In this document: positions 20,413 through 33,256 of the stretch, in pieces
Layout: every line of letters starts with the position of its first letter
Numbering within the stretch: position 1 is the first letter of the stretch
NCBI GenBank assembly: GCA_031002005.1
Contig: CM061919.1
Location: 221,710,739 to 221,774,738, forward strand
Direction of reading: 5' to 3'
Length of the DNA: 64,000 nt
Source: Vandiemenella viatica
Lineage: Eukaryota > Arthropoda > Insecta > Orthoptera > Morabidae
The notes under the pieces: generated by a model
What the model was told of the DNA's origin: nothing
Databases searched by the model: none
What the model saw: the letters and a program-made list of their open reading frames with translations, nothing else
Translations under genes and position numbers: made by a program

Positions 20413-22120
20413 TATTTTCTTCCTAGCGGTTTTGGTTAGTTTGAAATGCGACCTGGACCAGAAGAAATAATTCGTCGCGCCCGTACTATTAATTCCTTCT
20501 ACGACGTCCATTTTAAAATATAGTATTTGCATACAATTAAATATTCGATTCCCTCTATCGATCCAACTGCACATAGCTGACGCAACGGGAAATATAACAT
20601 TCGTAATTTTTTTTAAATTTCATGTTACTTTACAACTGAGAAGCTGAAACGTCATTACTTATTATAACGAAGTAATTAACAAAATGTAATTTTGTAGCGC
20701 TGGTGGTATCTCACAACTGCACGGTTCATTCGTATTTTGGTATTTTTTATTAGTGGCGACTTTTCTGTAAAAGTGACTGGGGAAGGTGAGAAAGACGACG
20801 TATCGAAGCAGTTAATTGAAATTTCAAGATGTTGTTACCATCTTTTAATAGATGCCGGATATGTCGGAACCCTCGATATAACTCTGAAAAAAACGCACAA
20901 TTTGCGGGCTGATAAAGAATGAAAAATCTGTTGCTGATGTCAGATCCTTATCGTATAGAGAGGGTTCTGTAATCTTTTCCAGCAGGCTCTAAGCTGCCAC
21001 ATGAAGCGTGCTTTGTCTCCCGACAGTGGAAAGGAATTCGGGTCTGTAGCCTGTCGGTGTTCGGGAAAGTTGTGTCGCAATTCACTTGGCTGAGCTCTTG
21101 CACGGCTTGCTTTGTTCTGTGGTTAGCATAAGCCCCCGCGGAAAATATAGAAAAATTAGATCTTATATGACATTGCGGAATTTTTCGTAAATAAATTTCA
21201 TTTGGTTTGATCAACTTGCAGCACAACAAACAAATTATCTACAGCATTGCTCGTGTTTTTGAACTCTTTATTTGTGCAGTCATTCGATAGGCCTGTGGTT
21301 TAAATTCAGAAACTTTATAGAATTTATATTTCTTTTGTTGCTTAATATCGGTTCCGGAGAATGATAGGATGGAAAATTAGCGTAAACTTTGGCTGATTTC
21401 CTTTTAGTTTCTCTAGCTTTCATGGATTTGATACCGTAAACGGTATAATCTGTTCTCACCATCCGTGAAACAAGATAAAAATCAATCATTTATTTCCGTC
21501 AGTGGTTCAATGAAATCTTGTTGGATCTCACAATTTTCAACTTAGCACGTAGCCAGTGTTCGGTTCATGTGTTTTCCTCAATCTTTATAAAAATCATGTT
21601 GGAAAGACATTTATTTAAATAAACAGAAGCATTTGAACCGAACTAGTTTTCTCTTCCAGAATGTTGAGCAAGTACTGATTTACGACACATCCAAATAACC
21701 ACATAAATTCCCTCTAGTAAGAACGGTCGAACATAAGAAAATAAAAAGTTCAGAGATTGTAACAGAACAAAATTCTACACAACGTAGAAACAAAACGATA
21801 TAGTTGTGTAGCAGATCAGCTGTTTTTCATTCCTTTCGACAATTCTTGTTCTTTTTGGTGTGGTGTCTGCAGTTAATCAAGAGTTCTTTGCATTTATGTT
21901 AAGCAGCCTGTATGGTAAAGTTGCGAAATACACTTAAAACTAATTCCTCCAATTAACAATTGGACCTAGCTTAGCTGGTTTTTCGCTAGTATCCTTACGA
22001 TTTAAGGGGACAGGCGCACAAATGAGTTATGACTCCATTTATGAAGGTGTCATTCAGTATGTTTTGACCATAAATTCTAGATTAAATTCTCCTTTTAATC
22101 TTGACAAAAGTTTTAAATAT
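20413..22120. other. Unique sequence, no gene seen
   Basis: Includes a 61-codon open frame at 20737-20922 of mixed composition (VTGEGEKDDVSKQLIEI) that looks more protein-like than most but has no recognisable family, start context or partner exon. A TTAAGGGGACAGG word at about 22002 resembles the end of a TTAA-type transposon, but no matching inverted end was found. Confidence 0.3.
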
Positions 22121-22124
22121 CTCT

Positions 22125-22240
22125 TTTTTTTTCCTTGCTGCCATCAATCTATTGACTGGTTTGATGCAGTCCTCCATCCCTTCTTATCTAGTGCTAAACT
22201 TTTCATCTTCTCATTTGTTACTACCATAAATTTCATTCAA
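22125..22240 (-). mobile_element. LINE 3' end fragment (same family as 1395-1745)
   Basis: The minus strand gives 'EKMKSLALDKKGWRTASNQSIDW', the C-terminal end of the ORF2 family seen at 1395-1745 ('EMKRLAQDKKEWRIASNQSKDR'). It is a short 5'-truncated copy. Confidence 0.6.
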
Positions 22241-22339
22241 GATACCAAGCTTCGATTCCTTCTCACAGTTTTGTTTTCTGTATGTGAAAAGCCTTCGTCT
22301 TTAGGGTACTTCAGATCAACCAGATTCGTTTTATAAAGC

Positions 22340-22640
22340 GAGTGGAAGGCATTGATCGTACGGTCGCTCCGTAACCTCTGAAAACATTCCTTGTTGGAAG
22401 TATTGGCGCGAAGCTCGGTTTATGAATCACCACGCTGCGCGCCAAAACCTCCAATAGCAGCGAGCAGCAAAATGGTACCGAGCGAGAACCGGCTCCTTGC
22501 TCCGGCCTCTGGGCATAACGTACTCCTGGAGTAGAGAGTGGGGGATTGTACGGTGAGTCATCAGCGTCTGCCCGGGCGGGATCCGGTGCCCCTGCACTCA
22601 TAGCTACCTAAATGAGAGGTGCGCCTCGTATAGAATCATA
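22340..22640. other. GC-rich block, function unknown
   Basis: Stands out from its AT-rich surroundings, with many CpG (gtacggtcgctccg, ttggcgcgaag, cgcgccaaaacc, cccgggcgggatccgg). A 96-codon minus-strand frame crosses it but has no recognisable motif. Possible promoter, old exon or GC-rich repeat; the sequence does not decide. Confidence 0.25.
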
Positions 22641-23089
22641 AAACAAATATGATTTCATAAAGAGTATAAAGTAATGTTACCTACAGTGCACTGGGGTGAA
22701 GAACTTTGGTTGCTGGGAACGTCTTTAGAAGAATACACAACGAAAGGCGAAAATAACCCATTATCCAAGAATGTCTGGATCTAGTTTGCCAAACGTTTGG
22801 CTGTGCGGCAGTGAGAGAATTAGCGTACTGGATATAGGATGCAGCATTCAGAGAATCAAGGAGGGGGGGGGGGCAGGGCCTGTGATTGTTTCCTTTTAGC
22901 TGAATCTGTCCGAATTACGGTACTCAATATTTAGTATCCATATATCGAAAAGTTATCTTTCAAATTTCGCTATGTAAATAAATTGGTGTGGTCAAGGCGC
23001 GTGTGATAGGTTCAAGTAGCTATACATTCTACGTCTGTAATGGATGGGCTTACAATTTAACATACAATTAAATTCGCGGAGCGTTCAAA
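22641..23089. other. No feature seen
   Basis: Apart from a G12 run near 22863, nothing that I can support. Confidence 0.35.
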
Positions 23090-23305
23090 CAATGATGTAA
23101 ACGACTGGACCGCCTCCATTCTGGAAAGACGCGGGTTTCAGATCGCTGTCCGGCCAAGCAGGTTTAGGTTTTCTATGGATTCCTAGAATCGCTCAAGGCG
23201 AATGCCGGGATGGTTCCTTCAGAAGGTCCCCATTCCTCGTTTCCAACCCGCTTACGCCTGTAGTTACCCAGACATCGACTAGTCGTAAAGCCATAAAAAG
23301 CCTGC
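23090..23305 (+). mobile_element. SINE A, degenerate
   Basis: Head partly recognisable (gacgcgggtttcagatcgctgtccgg). The body has 'gttttctatggattcctagaatcgctcaaggcgaatgccgggatgg' in separated blocks, a 'ttccttcagaagg' segment and a 'cgactagtcgtaaagccataa' end. Confidence 0.7.
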
Positions 23306-23309
23306 TTTT

Positions 23310-25540
23310 ATTTTCTTTTAGCTTTGAGTTACCACGCTGCACAGTAATGAACGTAGTTAGGAGTGGAACTTACAGGCGTTTGCAAGCCTAACGTCCCCGT
23401 ACGAAAGTTAACTGGGATAATTGGAGTCTTTTTGCCCCCGACATTCTCCAGGTCGTCTGGATCACAAGACTAACGAAGAAATTTTTAGTATAATTTGTTT
23501 CGAAAACGTTCGCTTAACGGAAATCGTACGTGCTTCTGAATGCCCCAAACCAGTTGTTTGCTTCTGTATTGAAGGCACTTGACGATATTTATAAATCACA
23601 GGAATTACTGCACAAGCAACATGCTGGTTTCGAAACAACGTAGATAAGTATCGATGTTTCCTGTAGGAAAATGACATCTTGCCATTAAGTAATGCGTTTT
23701 CCGTGTTGCAGGAGGCTGAAGATTCAAATACGAATGGTCCCGAAGCGCACACAGCTTAGCAACGCGAGTTAAAAGTTCCTGACTTGATCCCTACAATTTT
23801 CTGTGCAGTGTAATAAGTCGTAATGGTAACAAATGCATAGTGTTTTGTAAGAATTTCATTTATTTGTTGTTATTGGAGATAGCGAAATTTTCGATGAAGT
23901 AAACTGTGGTCATGCCTGAGAATTTTTCAGACTTGTCTTATTGATATGGAATCTGACCTATAATCCGTATTGAGTGGGGGATTTATTATTACTCGCTGCA
24001 TCCACACGAACAGAATTTATAAAATTAACTGCGATACAATGTAAAGAAAGTACTATCAGCACGAATCGCAAAGTTCTTGATACAAAAAAGTTTTTCTCTC
24101 ACCTTGATCTTTTTTTTTTTCTATCATAGTACTGCCCTGTTCTCATTAAAAAGAAATGTATATATCTGTGCACTGTTAAGAAATGATACGCACGAAATTG
24201 CTAGCTGTTTATGCTAAACCATTTCCCATTTTTGGATCCCTCGGTAGACTGTTTTTTCGTAACTACCTACCTGGTCCGATACTAAACATGACTCAAGTTA
24301 GGCGTGTTGTGCAGGTCGGGGCGTGCTCCCCTATCTGTGAAGAGCCCTCCAGCTGGGGATGATTCATCACCAGCTGCTCGGACCAGCCACTCTTTAAAAA
24401 CGACTTCGAATTTACACTTATTTTCTCTCCAATTTCTTAAGACTTCCATTCAAAAGGTTTTACGTTAGAAATACAAACTGTTTTTCATCGGTTCGCTATT
24501 TTACCGCGTGGCATTGTTACAATCCTCCCTCCCCTGATGAATTGTTTTGGAATTGGCGCGGTAGAAGGCGCTATAGATTGCTTAGCCGGATAGCGTTAAT
24601 CCTTCATAGAATATTGTACCATGTTATGTCTGCCGATCTAAATCGCATACCGTACAGGAATATATCTGTATATTTAACATTGCTTGTCTTCAAGTCAACC
24701 TATTCCTTTGATCCCTTCAGGGAGCAGTTTATGCTTGTAAATTTCAATTAAATAGAAAGAGGTACAACGCAGTATGAATTAAAACCACATATTCCGTAAC
24801 AGAACCAACAATTCGTTGTTTTATCACGGAGCAATTTTACTAATCAGGTCAACGCAGCATCAGAATTATTTTTGTCTCATGAATCACAGAATAAATCCTT
24901 AACCAAAATCATCTGGCTGTGGAATTAGGTAGTTTTAAATTCGTCACCTAATCAATATCTGGTTCCTCATCCAGGACATATCTTTTATTATTTTACCTCT
25001 GCTTCTAGCCTATGCCTATTAGAATAGGCATCTAATTGTAGGCATCCAGAAAGCATTTTTAGGGATTTACAGACTTGGCAAAACGATTGGAGGATAGCTA
25101 ATTCTTCAAACGCATATACAACATTAAAGAAATCTTGATTGCATCGTCACTACGAGAAAATTTTCCAAACATTTTTTAGCTCCAATGAACCCATTCGCTT
25201 TGACACTTTTTTGGCTCTTTTACATCAGAAAGAAATCTTGCTATTAAGCTTGCTCTCTTGATAAACTAAATAGTCTACTTATAAGGCGACATCACCTTGA
25301 TATCTCAATATAACGCATAACAGCTAATTGAAAAATTCACGACTGACGTATTTCGGAATGACAGCCAGCAAATATTGCTACCAGCAACATTCATATCTCG
25401 GAATGACCGCGAAGGTAAGATAAGAGAAATCAGGGCCAGAACCGATTCATTTCTGTATTCATTTTTCCCACGAGCGATTAGGGAATTGAGTAGAAAGGAT
25501 TTACCGGGCGAGTAAACTTAAAATCCGACAGGAGTAGCTT
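23310..25540. other. Unique sequence, no gene seen
   Basis: Open frames at 23462-23752 (minus) and 24542-24751 (plus) show no domain or splice context. I see no repeat family from this window in the stretch. Confidence 0.35.
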
Positions 25541-25544
25541 TCGA

Positions 25545-25755
25545 TAAAGCACTCCGACCATCCTGATCTGGGTTTTCCATGGTTTTCCCAGATCACTCCA
25601 GGCGAATGCTGGGATGGTTCCTCACAATAGCCCATGGGCGCCTCCTGCCATATCCCGAATATCCCTTCCAAACCATCACCCTTTTCGATAGGTGCAATGC
25701 ACCCTCCGCCACACACATTTAGTGAATCGCGGAGTAATAATAATAATAATAATAG
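25545..25755 (+). mobile_element. SINE A-related copy without a tRNA-like head
   Basis: Starts within the body (ctgatctgggttttccatgg, ttttcccagatcactccagg, cgaatgctgggatggttcct) and then diverges. Its 3' half (gccatatcccgaatatccct, ataggtgcaatgcaccctcc) is not that of other copies. It ends in an (AAT)7-like tail at 25735-25756. It may be a subfamily with a different 3' half. Confidence 0.65.
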
Positions 25756-25756
25756 T

Positions 25757-27560
25757 TTGGAATTTTATGATGGTGCAAGCGATGAGATTTTTTTTCAAGA
25801 GAGGCTGATTCGTTATACAGATTTTTAGAAAATTTACAAAACTGAAACCTTAGAACAACCACTTCGTTACAGACGATTGAACGAGAGCTACAAAAAGACG
25901 ATGAATACGAGGAAAATTGCTACCAGATTGATTTTTTTTCTATCGAGAGATGTATGAATATACGCATAAAAAAACATCTTGGTGAATACGGTGGAATATT
26001 CATGTCTCGGGTTTTTAATTGACATTAGTTGATTAGTCACATTGTGAAACAAAGTAGCAGCTCATATTTTGTTTTCGCTTAATCATATGCCTTGAGAAAG
26101 ATGATTGTTAACAGCATCAGTCAGTTATTTCATCCAGCTGGACGGTACGTGTTGTGTAACGAAAACAGATCGGTTTCAGGTCTGTAAATAGATGTGCTTT
26201 GTAATGGAAACGGTATTTACAAGGACGTCTGTGTCTTTACCGTCTGGGAGTGGCTATAAATTATTTTGAAAATTGTAAAGTTTGGTATTTATCTCGTTGT
26301 GTGTTTTAGTAAACTGTTTCAAAATTTCTTTGTGCTGTTGTTGATCCTACAAACGAAGCATATAAATCTGTTGTTTAAATGATAGTTCGTCTACGTTTCT
26401 TCTCTTTTCAGAGAAGTTAACTTTACTAATAGCGTTCAGAATAATTTTACCAAACTGTTATAATTCTAAATTAAATTCCGAGGTTAGTGTAATCTCTCTT
26501 CTGCGTAGTTTCATATTATGTTAACAAAGAGAAGCTAGCAGAAAAAAGGTTTCCACATTATAAGATTGTGATTGTTGCCAAAGTCGTTCCATGGAATGAC
26601 ATTGTTAACCAGTCTTTTAATCCCTTTTATGTCCGTTTAATAAGTTCATATTGTACCATAATTTATGTGCCTGTACTAAAAATGGGCAATCGCTTTTAGT
26701 TTCAATAATTACCGGTATGTGATAGGTATAACTAGGGTCGCCAGCCATACTTTTCATACTTAATTTTTAATCGGAATGATTTATCCTGTATTATATATAT
26801 ATATTATATGTAATTAATTTCCAAACGACTTATTAGTGCTTATAACAAAACGAAACACACACTCTTGACTTGAATTTTTCTAAAGGGGACGAAAGAAGTC
26901 ACTGATCTATGACACATAAGGCGCGTAATAATTTGTCCAAGCTGCGATTTTAGCTTTCACCGAAAGAGTAGAAAATACAAAATGGTGGCAAGACAGAAAC
27001 AGACCTTCACTGAATTTAATTAAAAAATAGTTTTTCATTTATAAATATAGATTCAGGATGTGGTACCAGCTATCATTCTTTGAAAAGAAACAAAAAAATA
27101 AGCATGAAGAAATGTATATATTTAAGGCAATAAATACCTTGGTTTAAATATTTATTTCCCCCTTCAGATATTATCTCTTTACTCTTAAAAACATAACTTT
27201 ATTTTTATTATTTTTTCAAAATGTTGGTAACCCTGCGTTTTTTAACTATCAGTGAAGACGAATGTCATTGTAGGCAGTTACTCAGAGTTCATTTCAAACA
27301 ATGCGTTCTTATATTTATTGATATTGTCATTTTCTGCCTCCAATTTACATACAAAGGCTGGACTGAAATCGCCTGAACTCTTTCTAGAGATAAAATAAAT
27401 GTCGGTAGTTCGAAATAGCCAGTGGTATTGTTCTGTGAACAATAACCCATTGATTTGTGAGAAGATACAAATTACTCGAGTTTTACATTCGCATGACCAG
27501 AGTTCTAAAGGACTTGTAAACCTTCTAGTTCTGAGTCGCAGATTCTTTTACAGCAAACCG
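25757..27560. other. AT-rich sequence, no gene seen
   Basis: Contains an alternating TA stretch near 26793-26808. No coding or repeat family recognised. Confidence 0.35.
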
Positions 27561-27561
27561 A

Positions 27562-27755
27562 GCGTGGTGGGTGAGCGGTAACGTACAGTCAAGTATTCGT
27601 GAGGACGCGGGTTCTAATCACCCTCCGGCTATTCAGATTTGGGGTTCCCCAAATCACTCCAGGCGAATGTGAGGATGGTTCTATCCTTGGCCCCTGTCAT
27701 TTACCGCAAGTAATGACGTCGACGAGGTGTAAAGACATAAGAAAAAATAAATACC
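27562..27755 (+). mobile_element. SINE A, internally shortened
   Basis: Good head (gcgtggtgggtgagcggtaa, gaggacgcgggttctaatca) and body (cccaaatcactccaggcgaa). The 'ggccatggccgaattcc' segment is lost, then 'taatgacgtcgacgaggtgt' and an A-rich tail. Confidence 0.78.
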
Positions 27756-27759
27756 CTAT

Positions 27760-29760
27760 CTCTAAACACCTTCAATTTTTCTATTCTGACGCAAGGAACG
27801 CTATTAAGTTTTTTCGATCTGTATAAATGCTACTTAAGTGTTTTCAACTTTTGTTAGCGTTTCTATGTATAAATCGAAAGTGACATAATTGCTACTATAG
27901 TAAATCTTCCTTTCCTGAAGTAGAATTAATATTCTGTAAGCAAATCACATTTATTTTAAAAAGTTTGTAAAACCTTAGACAATATAGATGAGGGTCGGTA
28001 TTGCTAGCAGGGCTGCCGAAACCTCGAAAACTGAACAATCAAATATTTCTTTGTTGTAATTCTAGAATCATAAATACCCTAAACCAGGTCGATAAATCCT
28101 TTTGTCGTGGTTAATTCTGTTCGTATTTTATTCCATGCCCTGCTTGTCAGTGCGTGGTTAAATTCATCCCATCTTCTCGATATGCATATTCAAGTTGGCC
28201 TTTCCATCTAAAGGCATAAACCACGTTTACATGAAATTTAGATTTTTGCTTTTTTAGAAAGACTGATGACAGCAAAAAAAAAAAAATATCTTTGTTTCTG
28301 AAATGTATCTCCAAAGTATCGCCATCGTGGTAGTCTTGTGTAAGAATACTCGTTCTAACAAGGTTTCAAATAGTTGGCATCATATCTGTAAGCTCTTTTC
28401 TCAGGTTTCTTATTCAGTTCGTGGTATGAATCGGTTCGTGTACCGCATTAGATTCATCTTCCGAATAACAGCCTTCCCCTGCATTATTTTTTTCTGGAGA
28501 AAATTTCACTAACCTATCTTTCCTAAATATGCATCCGATTAGCTGCTGTTTTAATAGCCTTCTTCTTGATCTTCAGCTCTTAAAAAAAGCTGTTTTGATT
28601 TTTCCTTCAAGCCTTTCTTCAGCATTCTTCTGTATGTTCATTGATCTAAAATTCTTCGTCACCTTGGAGCTGATATCCGCCGGTGCACAAATAAAGCTGT
28701 AAGTAGAATTTTGTTAGTTATAATCTTTAGAGGTTTAGCCGTCACTCACGATCAAAATGTGTATTTCTTTACTTTTTTCAGACATTAGTTATTCTCCAAC
28801 TCACTTCACTTTTGCAGCATACTGTGGACTTATTCCCTACTTATTTTCATGTTATTAGTCCTAATTGCTCTATCCCTTGATAGATTTTTTTTTGCATCAG
28901 CTAACCTCTGTATCATCACATTTGTTTTCCATGAACTTTTATTACAACTATCACATCTATTCTTACTTTGCCTGTTGATTCTCGAGTATATGAATTAAAT
29001 ATTGTGGTCAACCACATGTATCCGATATGCAATAGTCTTATAGAGCTGTTTCTCGACGTACAGTGTAGTTTGTGGCTGTAAAATGGCTACGATTATAAAC
29101 AGAATGATCTGATTACATTTAAGAATGTTTCATCGCTAGGAGATGGAGAAATAATGTGTGGTTGTTGAGGAGGTTCGGAATGTGTGACTGCGGTCGACCT
29201 TGTGGGTCGTGCCGCATCGCCTAAGGTCACCCGTACCGGAGGAACGCAGCTGCTGTAGTTCCAAGCATCTGGTTTCATAATTTTATCAACTTTATTGACA
29301 TTTCGTGAAATGTAAATTGACCACAGCGGAATGAAATGTGTGGGCTCCTTCTGATCCATTCTCAGTCTTAATTTCAGATTCATGATAGGTGTATTCGCCG
29401 CACGATGCTTGGATGATGTCCTGCATTCATTCTTTTCCAAATTTATTCTTATGGAACGTGTGATACTAAAAGATTCTGGTGTGAATGATGGTGTTTCTAA
29501 GTCTTACTCCTTTTAATGGCGGATCCTAATAACTTTCAGGCTTAAAGCTATGTAGCATCATTACAACTAGTATTGATCATCACTTTACACATGAAGATCT
29601 TAAAATTAATTTTAATCCTAGTAAATGCAACGCTGCAGCGAATGTGAACTATGGGAAAATGTTTATGGAGTAGCCCAAAAGTGTCCTTTGAAACTAAATT
29701 TCAGTGAACTAAAAATTTGACCGTGTACACAACCCCAAGTTTGGGTGGAATGTGATCAAG
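27760..29760. other. Unique sequence, no gene seen
   Basis: The longest open frame, 29093-29440 on the minus strand (115 codons), has mixed composition but no recognisable domain. 'cagggctgccgaaacc' near 28007 resembles a hAT-type end, but no partner was found. Confidence 0.3.
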
Positions 29761-29764
29761 TAGA

Positions 29765-30090
29765 GGTGAGCGGTCGATGGCTCAGTGGTTAAGGTGTCTG
29801 GCTGGGAAGCGAAAGGTCCCCGGTTCGATTACCTGTCTCGGCGAGCATCTTCATAGGCCCTTAACCCTAACTTCATCTTGTTGTATAATGTGGAATACAT
29901 CAGAACGCTTCCGTGGTTCGGATTCCACATTAAACTGTAAGTAAGACTACCGAGTTGGGTTAAGGCAGCTACGGCAAGGGCGGAATGCCACACGGAATTA
30001 TTGTAATTATACACATACCAAACAAGGACTGTTAGAGGCAAATGTCCGTGGGGAAGGGTTGTGAAAATTCCTTCCTCTGCCGACACCCTC
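29765..30090 (+). mobile_element. SINE B, near-complete copy
   Basis: The tRNA-like head at 29768-29845 has a clear A box (gatggctcagtggttaagg) and B box (ccggttcgattac), but the acceptor ends do not pair, so it is not a tRNA gene. The body has 'cccttaaccc', 'cttccgtggttcggattcca', 'cattaaactgtaagt', 'gggttaaggcagctacggca' and 'gggcggaatgcc'. The inverted copy at 15-298 matches it along its length. Confidence 0.7.
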
Positions 30091-30094
30091 AGTT

Positions 30095-31800
30095 TTCAAT
30101 ACAGGCACTTTAGCAGTGAGCTTCTGGAATACTTTACAAATAATTACCAATTTAATTTTACCAAACTAGAAAGTTTTTTGAGCTCAGTATTTTGAATATA
30201 CTATTAAGAGTAAGACATGTAAATGCTTTTTTTGATTTTACAGTAATTATTGGAAATTTTATGTTCTTTAAACGTAATTAAAATAAATCTTTTCCCAAAG
30301 CATGTGACGTGGAAAGCATGTTATCTTTTTTTGTTTTCTTACAATTTTGATATGAATTTAGAGTGAATTTGGTTTTCTATGCTATGTAACTTCTCACTTC
30401 TGTATTCAGTCTGTAAATGTCTGTTGGCCTGTACCGATGTGTAACGGATGTAAGGACAAATTACGAAGGGGTTAAATTGATGTAAAGTTTATTCGTGCTG
30501 CTTACTCTATATTAAGTATGCTATCTTAAAGAGCAAGCTCAACAAAACTGAGAAATAGAGTTCCCTAAAAATCTCGTGTTGTGAGGACCGCCACGAGTGT
30601 ATTGTGAGGGTATTATGTTCAGACTTTATTACGTTCGGTCGTGAATTCCAAGGAACACATTTGCAGTATTCTCAATTGTACGCTGTTTTACTTTCACGAT
30701 TAATAAAGGTGTAGTGAATTTCTGCTACACCTATTCTCTCTACAGTACCATCACAAAAATGATATCGTTTGATCCCAGATGTTGCTGTCGACCCTTGTTC
30801 TGCTTGCTAAGAATATGCTAAGGCTTATCGCAAAAAGAAACACCAGGATTGTCGTTTTCATATGTTCAGAAGCAAACTTGCTCGTCGTTGTTTGTTTCAG
30901 TGGACTTGAGGCCACCTTGTTAATTGGTGCAAGTGTTGCGTGTTGTGGGAAGGGCCTCAACTGCGACTGGTTTGTGGCTTTGTTGAGGGACTCCTTTGTG
31001 CGGGCGGCTGTACCGTTGTACATTGATGCCACATTCATCTGGTATCAAACATGAATTCTCATAGTGACTGTCTTTTTGCTTGCAGGTTAAGCTAGGAACT
31101 GTATTAAATAGAATATCCCAGTCACTATAGTGATTTAATATTGCGTACGGCACGTTACTGAGGTGTTGGCACTAGTATCAAGGACGGCCTTCGCCTATTG
31201 GTGTTTCTCCTTCACAAGATAGTTGCGAATACGTGATTGCAAACATAATAACAAAATTACTGACGCGTCCACACATCTTGACAAATCGTAAAGTTGCGCA
31301 AGGCAGTTGCAAGAGTACTTTTTCCCCCTTACTTTTAGTCGGAATTGTAACACTCCTTTCTGTCAAACAATACTGTTTCTCAGCGTGTGTCAGGCTCGTA
31401 TATATTGCATCAGAAGATTTTAAGGAAGGTGCAGGTATTTTTTATTGAGTGACTATAACTACATATAACAGAAGCATTGCTAGCCAAATATAAACGGACT
31501 AATTGTTATTTGGTTTGATTGTAAATATTAATGCATAAAAACTGGTATAAGAAATATGAATCCGCATGCACTGTGAAGCTGAAAAAGAAAAGAACGTTGG
31601 GAGAGTGACATACGGAAACTTCCGTCGTGAGAAACTAGAATCTCGTCTTGGTGTAATGCCAGTGTCTTTCCGTGTCACGTGTCCAGTTATCTCCATTGTA
31701 ATAGGAACCAGAGCACGGAAACAACCTTTGCATTAACTCGTCACCATTGTTACGCAAGGTGGAAAGGTCCACCCCTCAGTCAATGCTTTTTGTATTCTGA
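30095..31800. other. Unique sequence, no gene seen
   Basis: Overlapping open frames of 90-95 codons on both strands at 30751-31054 encode nothing recognisable. No repeat family of this window is found here. Confidence 0.3.
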
Positions 31801-31804
31801 GTTT

Positions 31805-32615
31805 TACAAACAGGATTTAATTTAATTCCGATGGAGCACACGCTATGGTGGCAATTCCCCTTCACACCCATTTTTCGCCTTTCTTGTACCCACCTACGTT
31901 TCTCCTCTTCGAATTTCAACCTTAAAGTATTTCAACGCTGTTGGTAATTTATTAATCATTTCTCTTTGTAATTTATTCCAATCCCTCACCCCTTTAAGTA
32001 CGAAATAAAATCCTCCCTGAAATCGTGTGCCAGTTTTGTGGTCATGGCTATTTTTTCCCTTCCATGCATCTCTCTTAATTATTCCACAAATATCTTTCCA
32101 CGCCTCATCACCGATATACGCCGTGTACACTCCCATGACTCTCTTCACCCTCCTGTCTTTCAATGAATCCCATTCCAGCTCCTTTATCGTATCAATTACT
32201 GATCGTGTTCTGCTGTGATTTCTAGAGACTAATCTATCAGCCCTTTGCGCCCTCTCCAGTTCCATTATTTGTTAATCAAAATGTGGGTACCATACTACAC
32301 CACCATGATCTGAACAAAGTTTTGTATCCCAGTTCCCTTACTTCTCTGGTACACCCCTCATCCGACAAGTGAAGGATTTTGAAAACGTTTCCTACTAATC
32401 GACCTTTGAGTTCATCAAATGTTATGCCAAGGCATTTACATCTAAGGTTTTCAACCAGCATTTCTTTCTCCAACCTTTAGTTTTCTGTGTGCCTAACAAG
32501 CTGATTTTTATTTGCATTTTTTTTTCATCCCATGTTGATCTACTCAGCTAGATATCCTTTCTACATCACCCTGTAGCTGTTCAGTCTTCTTTGCTCTTTT
32601 ATTTGTTCAACATTT
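31805..32615 (-). mobile_element. CR1-like LINE, 3' quarter with well-preserved C-terminal extension
   Basis: On the minus strand (32615 to 31805), RT C-terminal blocks (NLRCKCLGITFDELKGRLVG, then REVRELGYKTLF) are followed by a 123-codon open stretch (32265-31894). That stretch reads ELERAQRADRLVSRN, SVIDTIKELEWDSLKDRR, MGVYTAYIGDEAWKDI, SHDHKTGTRFQGG, GVRDWNKLQREMINKLP, TALKYFKVEIRR. This is the CR1-type extension after the RT. The 3' UTR carries 'ggaattaaattaaatcc', also seen at 50475-50640. It is 5'-truncated, as usual for LINEs. Confidence 0.78.
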
Positions 32616-32914
32616 TCTGCTGTGGCGTAGATAAACGGGACTAAACTTCAAAAGTTTCTAGATGTGTAATGATAAGTTTCAAAAGTTTATCCATACGAGA
32701 AAAGTTTTGGAACTGTATCTGTTATCATAAGATGATACTTCTTAAATTAGGCGGCATTCGGTTACTGGGTCTGAATACAGCCTATTTGTGTTCCCTTCAA
32801 AATTCCAGGAAACTGTCAGCATATTTTTTTTTTTTTTTTTTTTTTAGACAAGCCATCTTTCTTTCAATTGGTTGGAAACGAAAGGGTATCATTTTTAGAA
32901 CTCCCTCATATCTA
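32616..32914. other. No gene seen
   Basis: Holds a T22 run at about 32824-32846. No coding pattern. Confidence 0.35.
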
Positions 32915-32916
32915 TA

Positions 32917-33255
32917 AGGGGTCATACATAAATTAAGTGAGGTGTTTTTCCGGATTTCCGGACCACCTCCCCCCTCTGGTGAGATCTAGTCCGTGAGACC
33001 CCCCTCTCCTACAAACCGCCCTCGCAACTTTTAGAGACCTTTTTTAGGTCTCACCCTTCCAAAAGTCGGTTACACCCCACGTTTCGACGAATTACCCCCC
33101 TAAAATACTTTCGCGTCATTTGTAGACTTTTTTTTAGCTCTACAGTCTCAACAATTTTTCCAAAATCTCACTGAGATTTCCGTAGACCCCCGCCCCTTCT
33201 TGGCGAGATTTCACTGCCCCCCTATGTCACCTCACGTAATTTATGGACGTCCCCT
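32917..33255. mobile_element. MITE, first of two abutting copies
   Basis: Left end AGGGGTCATACATAAATTAA and right end, read inward, AGGGGACGTCCATAAATTAC pair over more than 25 bases and continue into GTGAGGTG. The interior is C-rich/G-poor with 'ggtgagat' repeats and T-runs. It is preceded by TA (32915-32916). TA duplication and TIRs of this kind suggest a Tc1/mariner-type or related non-autonomous element (inference). No coding. Confidence 0.72.
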
Positions 33256-33256
33256 A

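Noticed and set aside
22002..22040. TTAAGGGGACAGG as the end of another TTAA transposon
   Set aside because: No inverted partner (CCTGTCCCCTTAA) was found within the window.
29093..29440. 115-codon minus-strand frame with mixed composition
   Set aside because: No recognisable family, no conserved motif, no splice signals that I could pair; kept only as a weak possibility.
29768..29845. Possible genuine tRNA gene (A and B boxes present)
   Set aside because: Acceptor strands do not pair, and the sequence continues into a body shared with another copy, so it is a SINE head.
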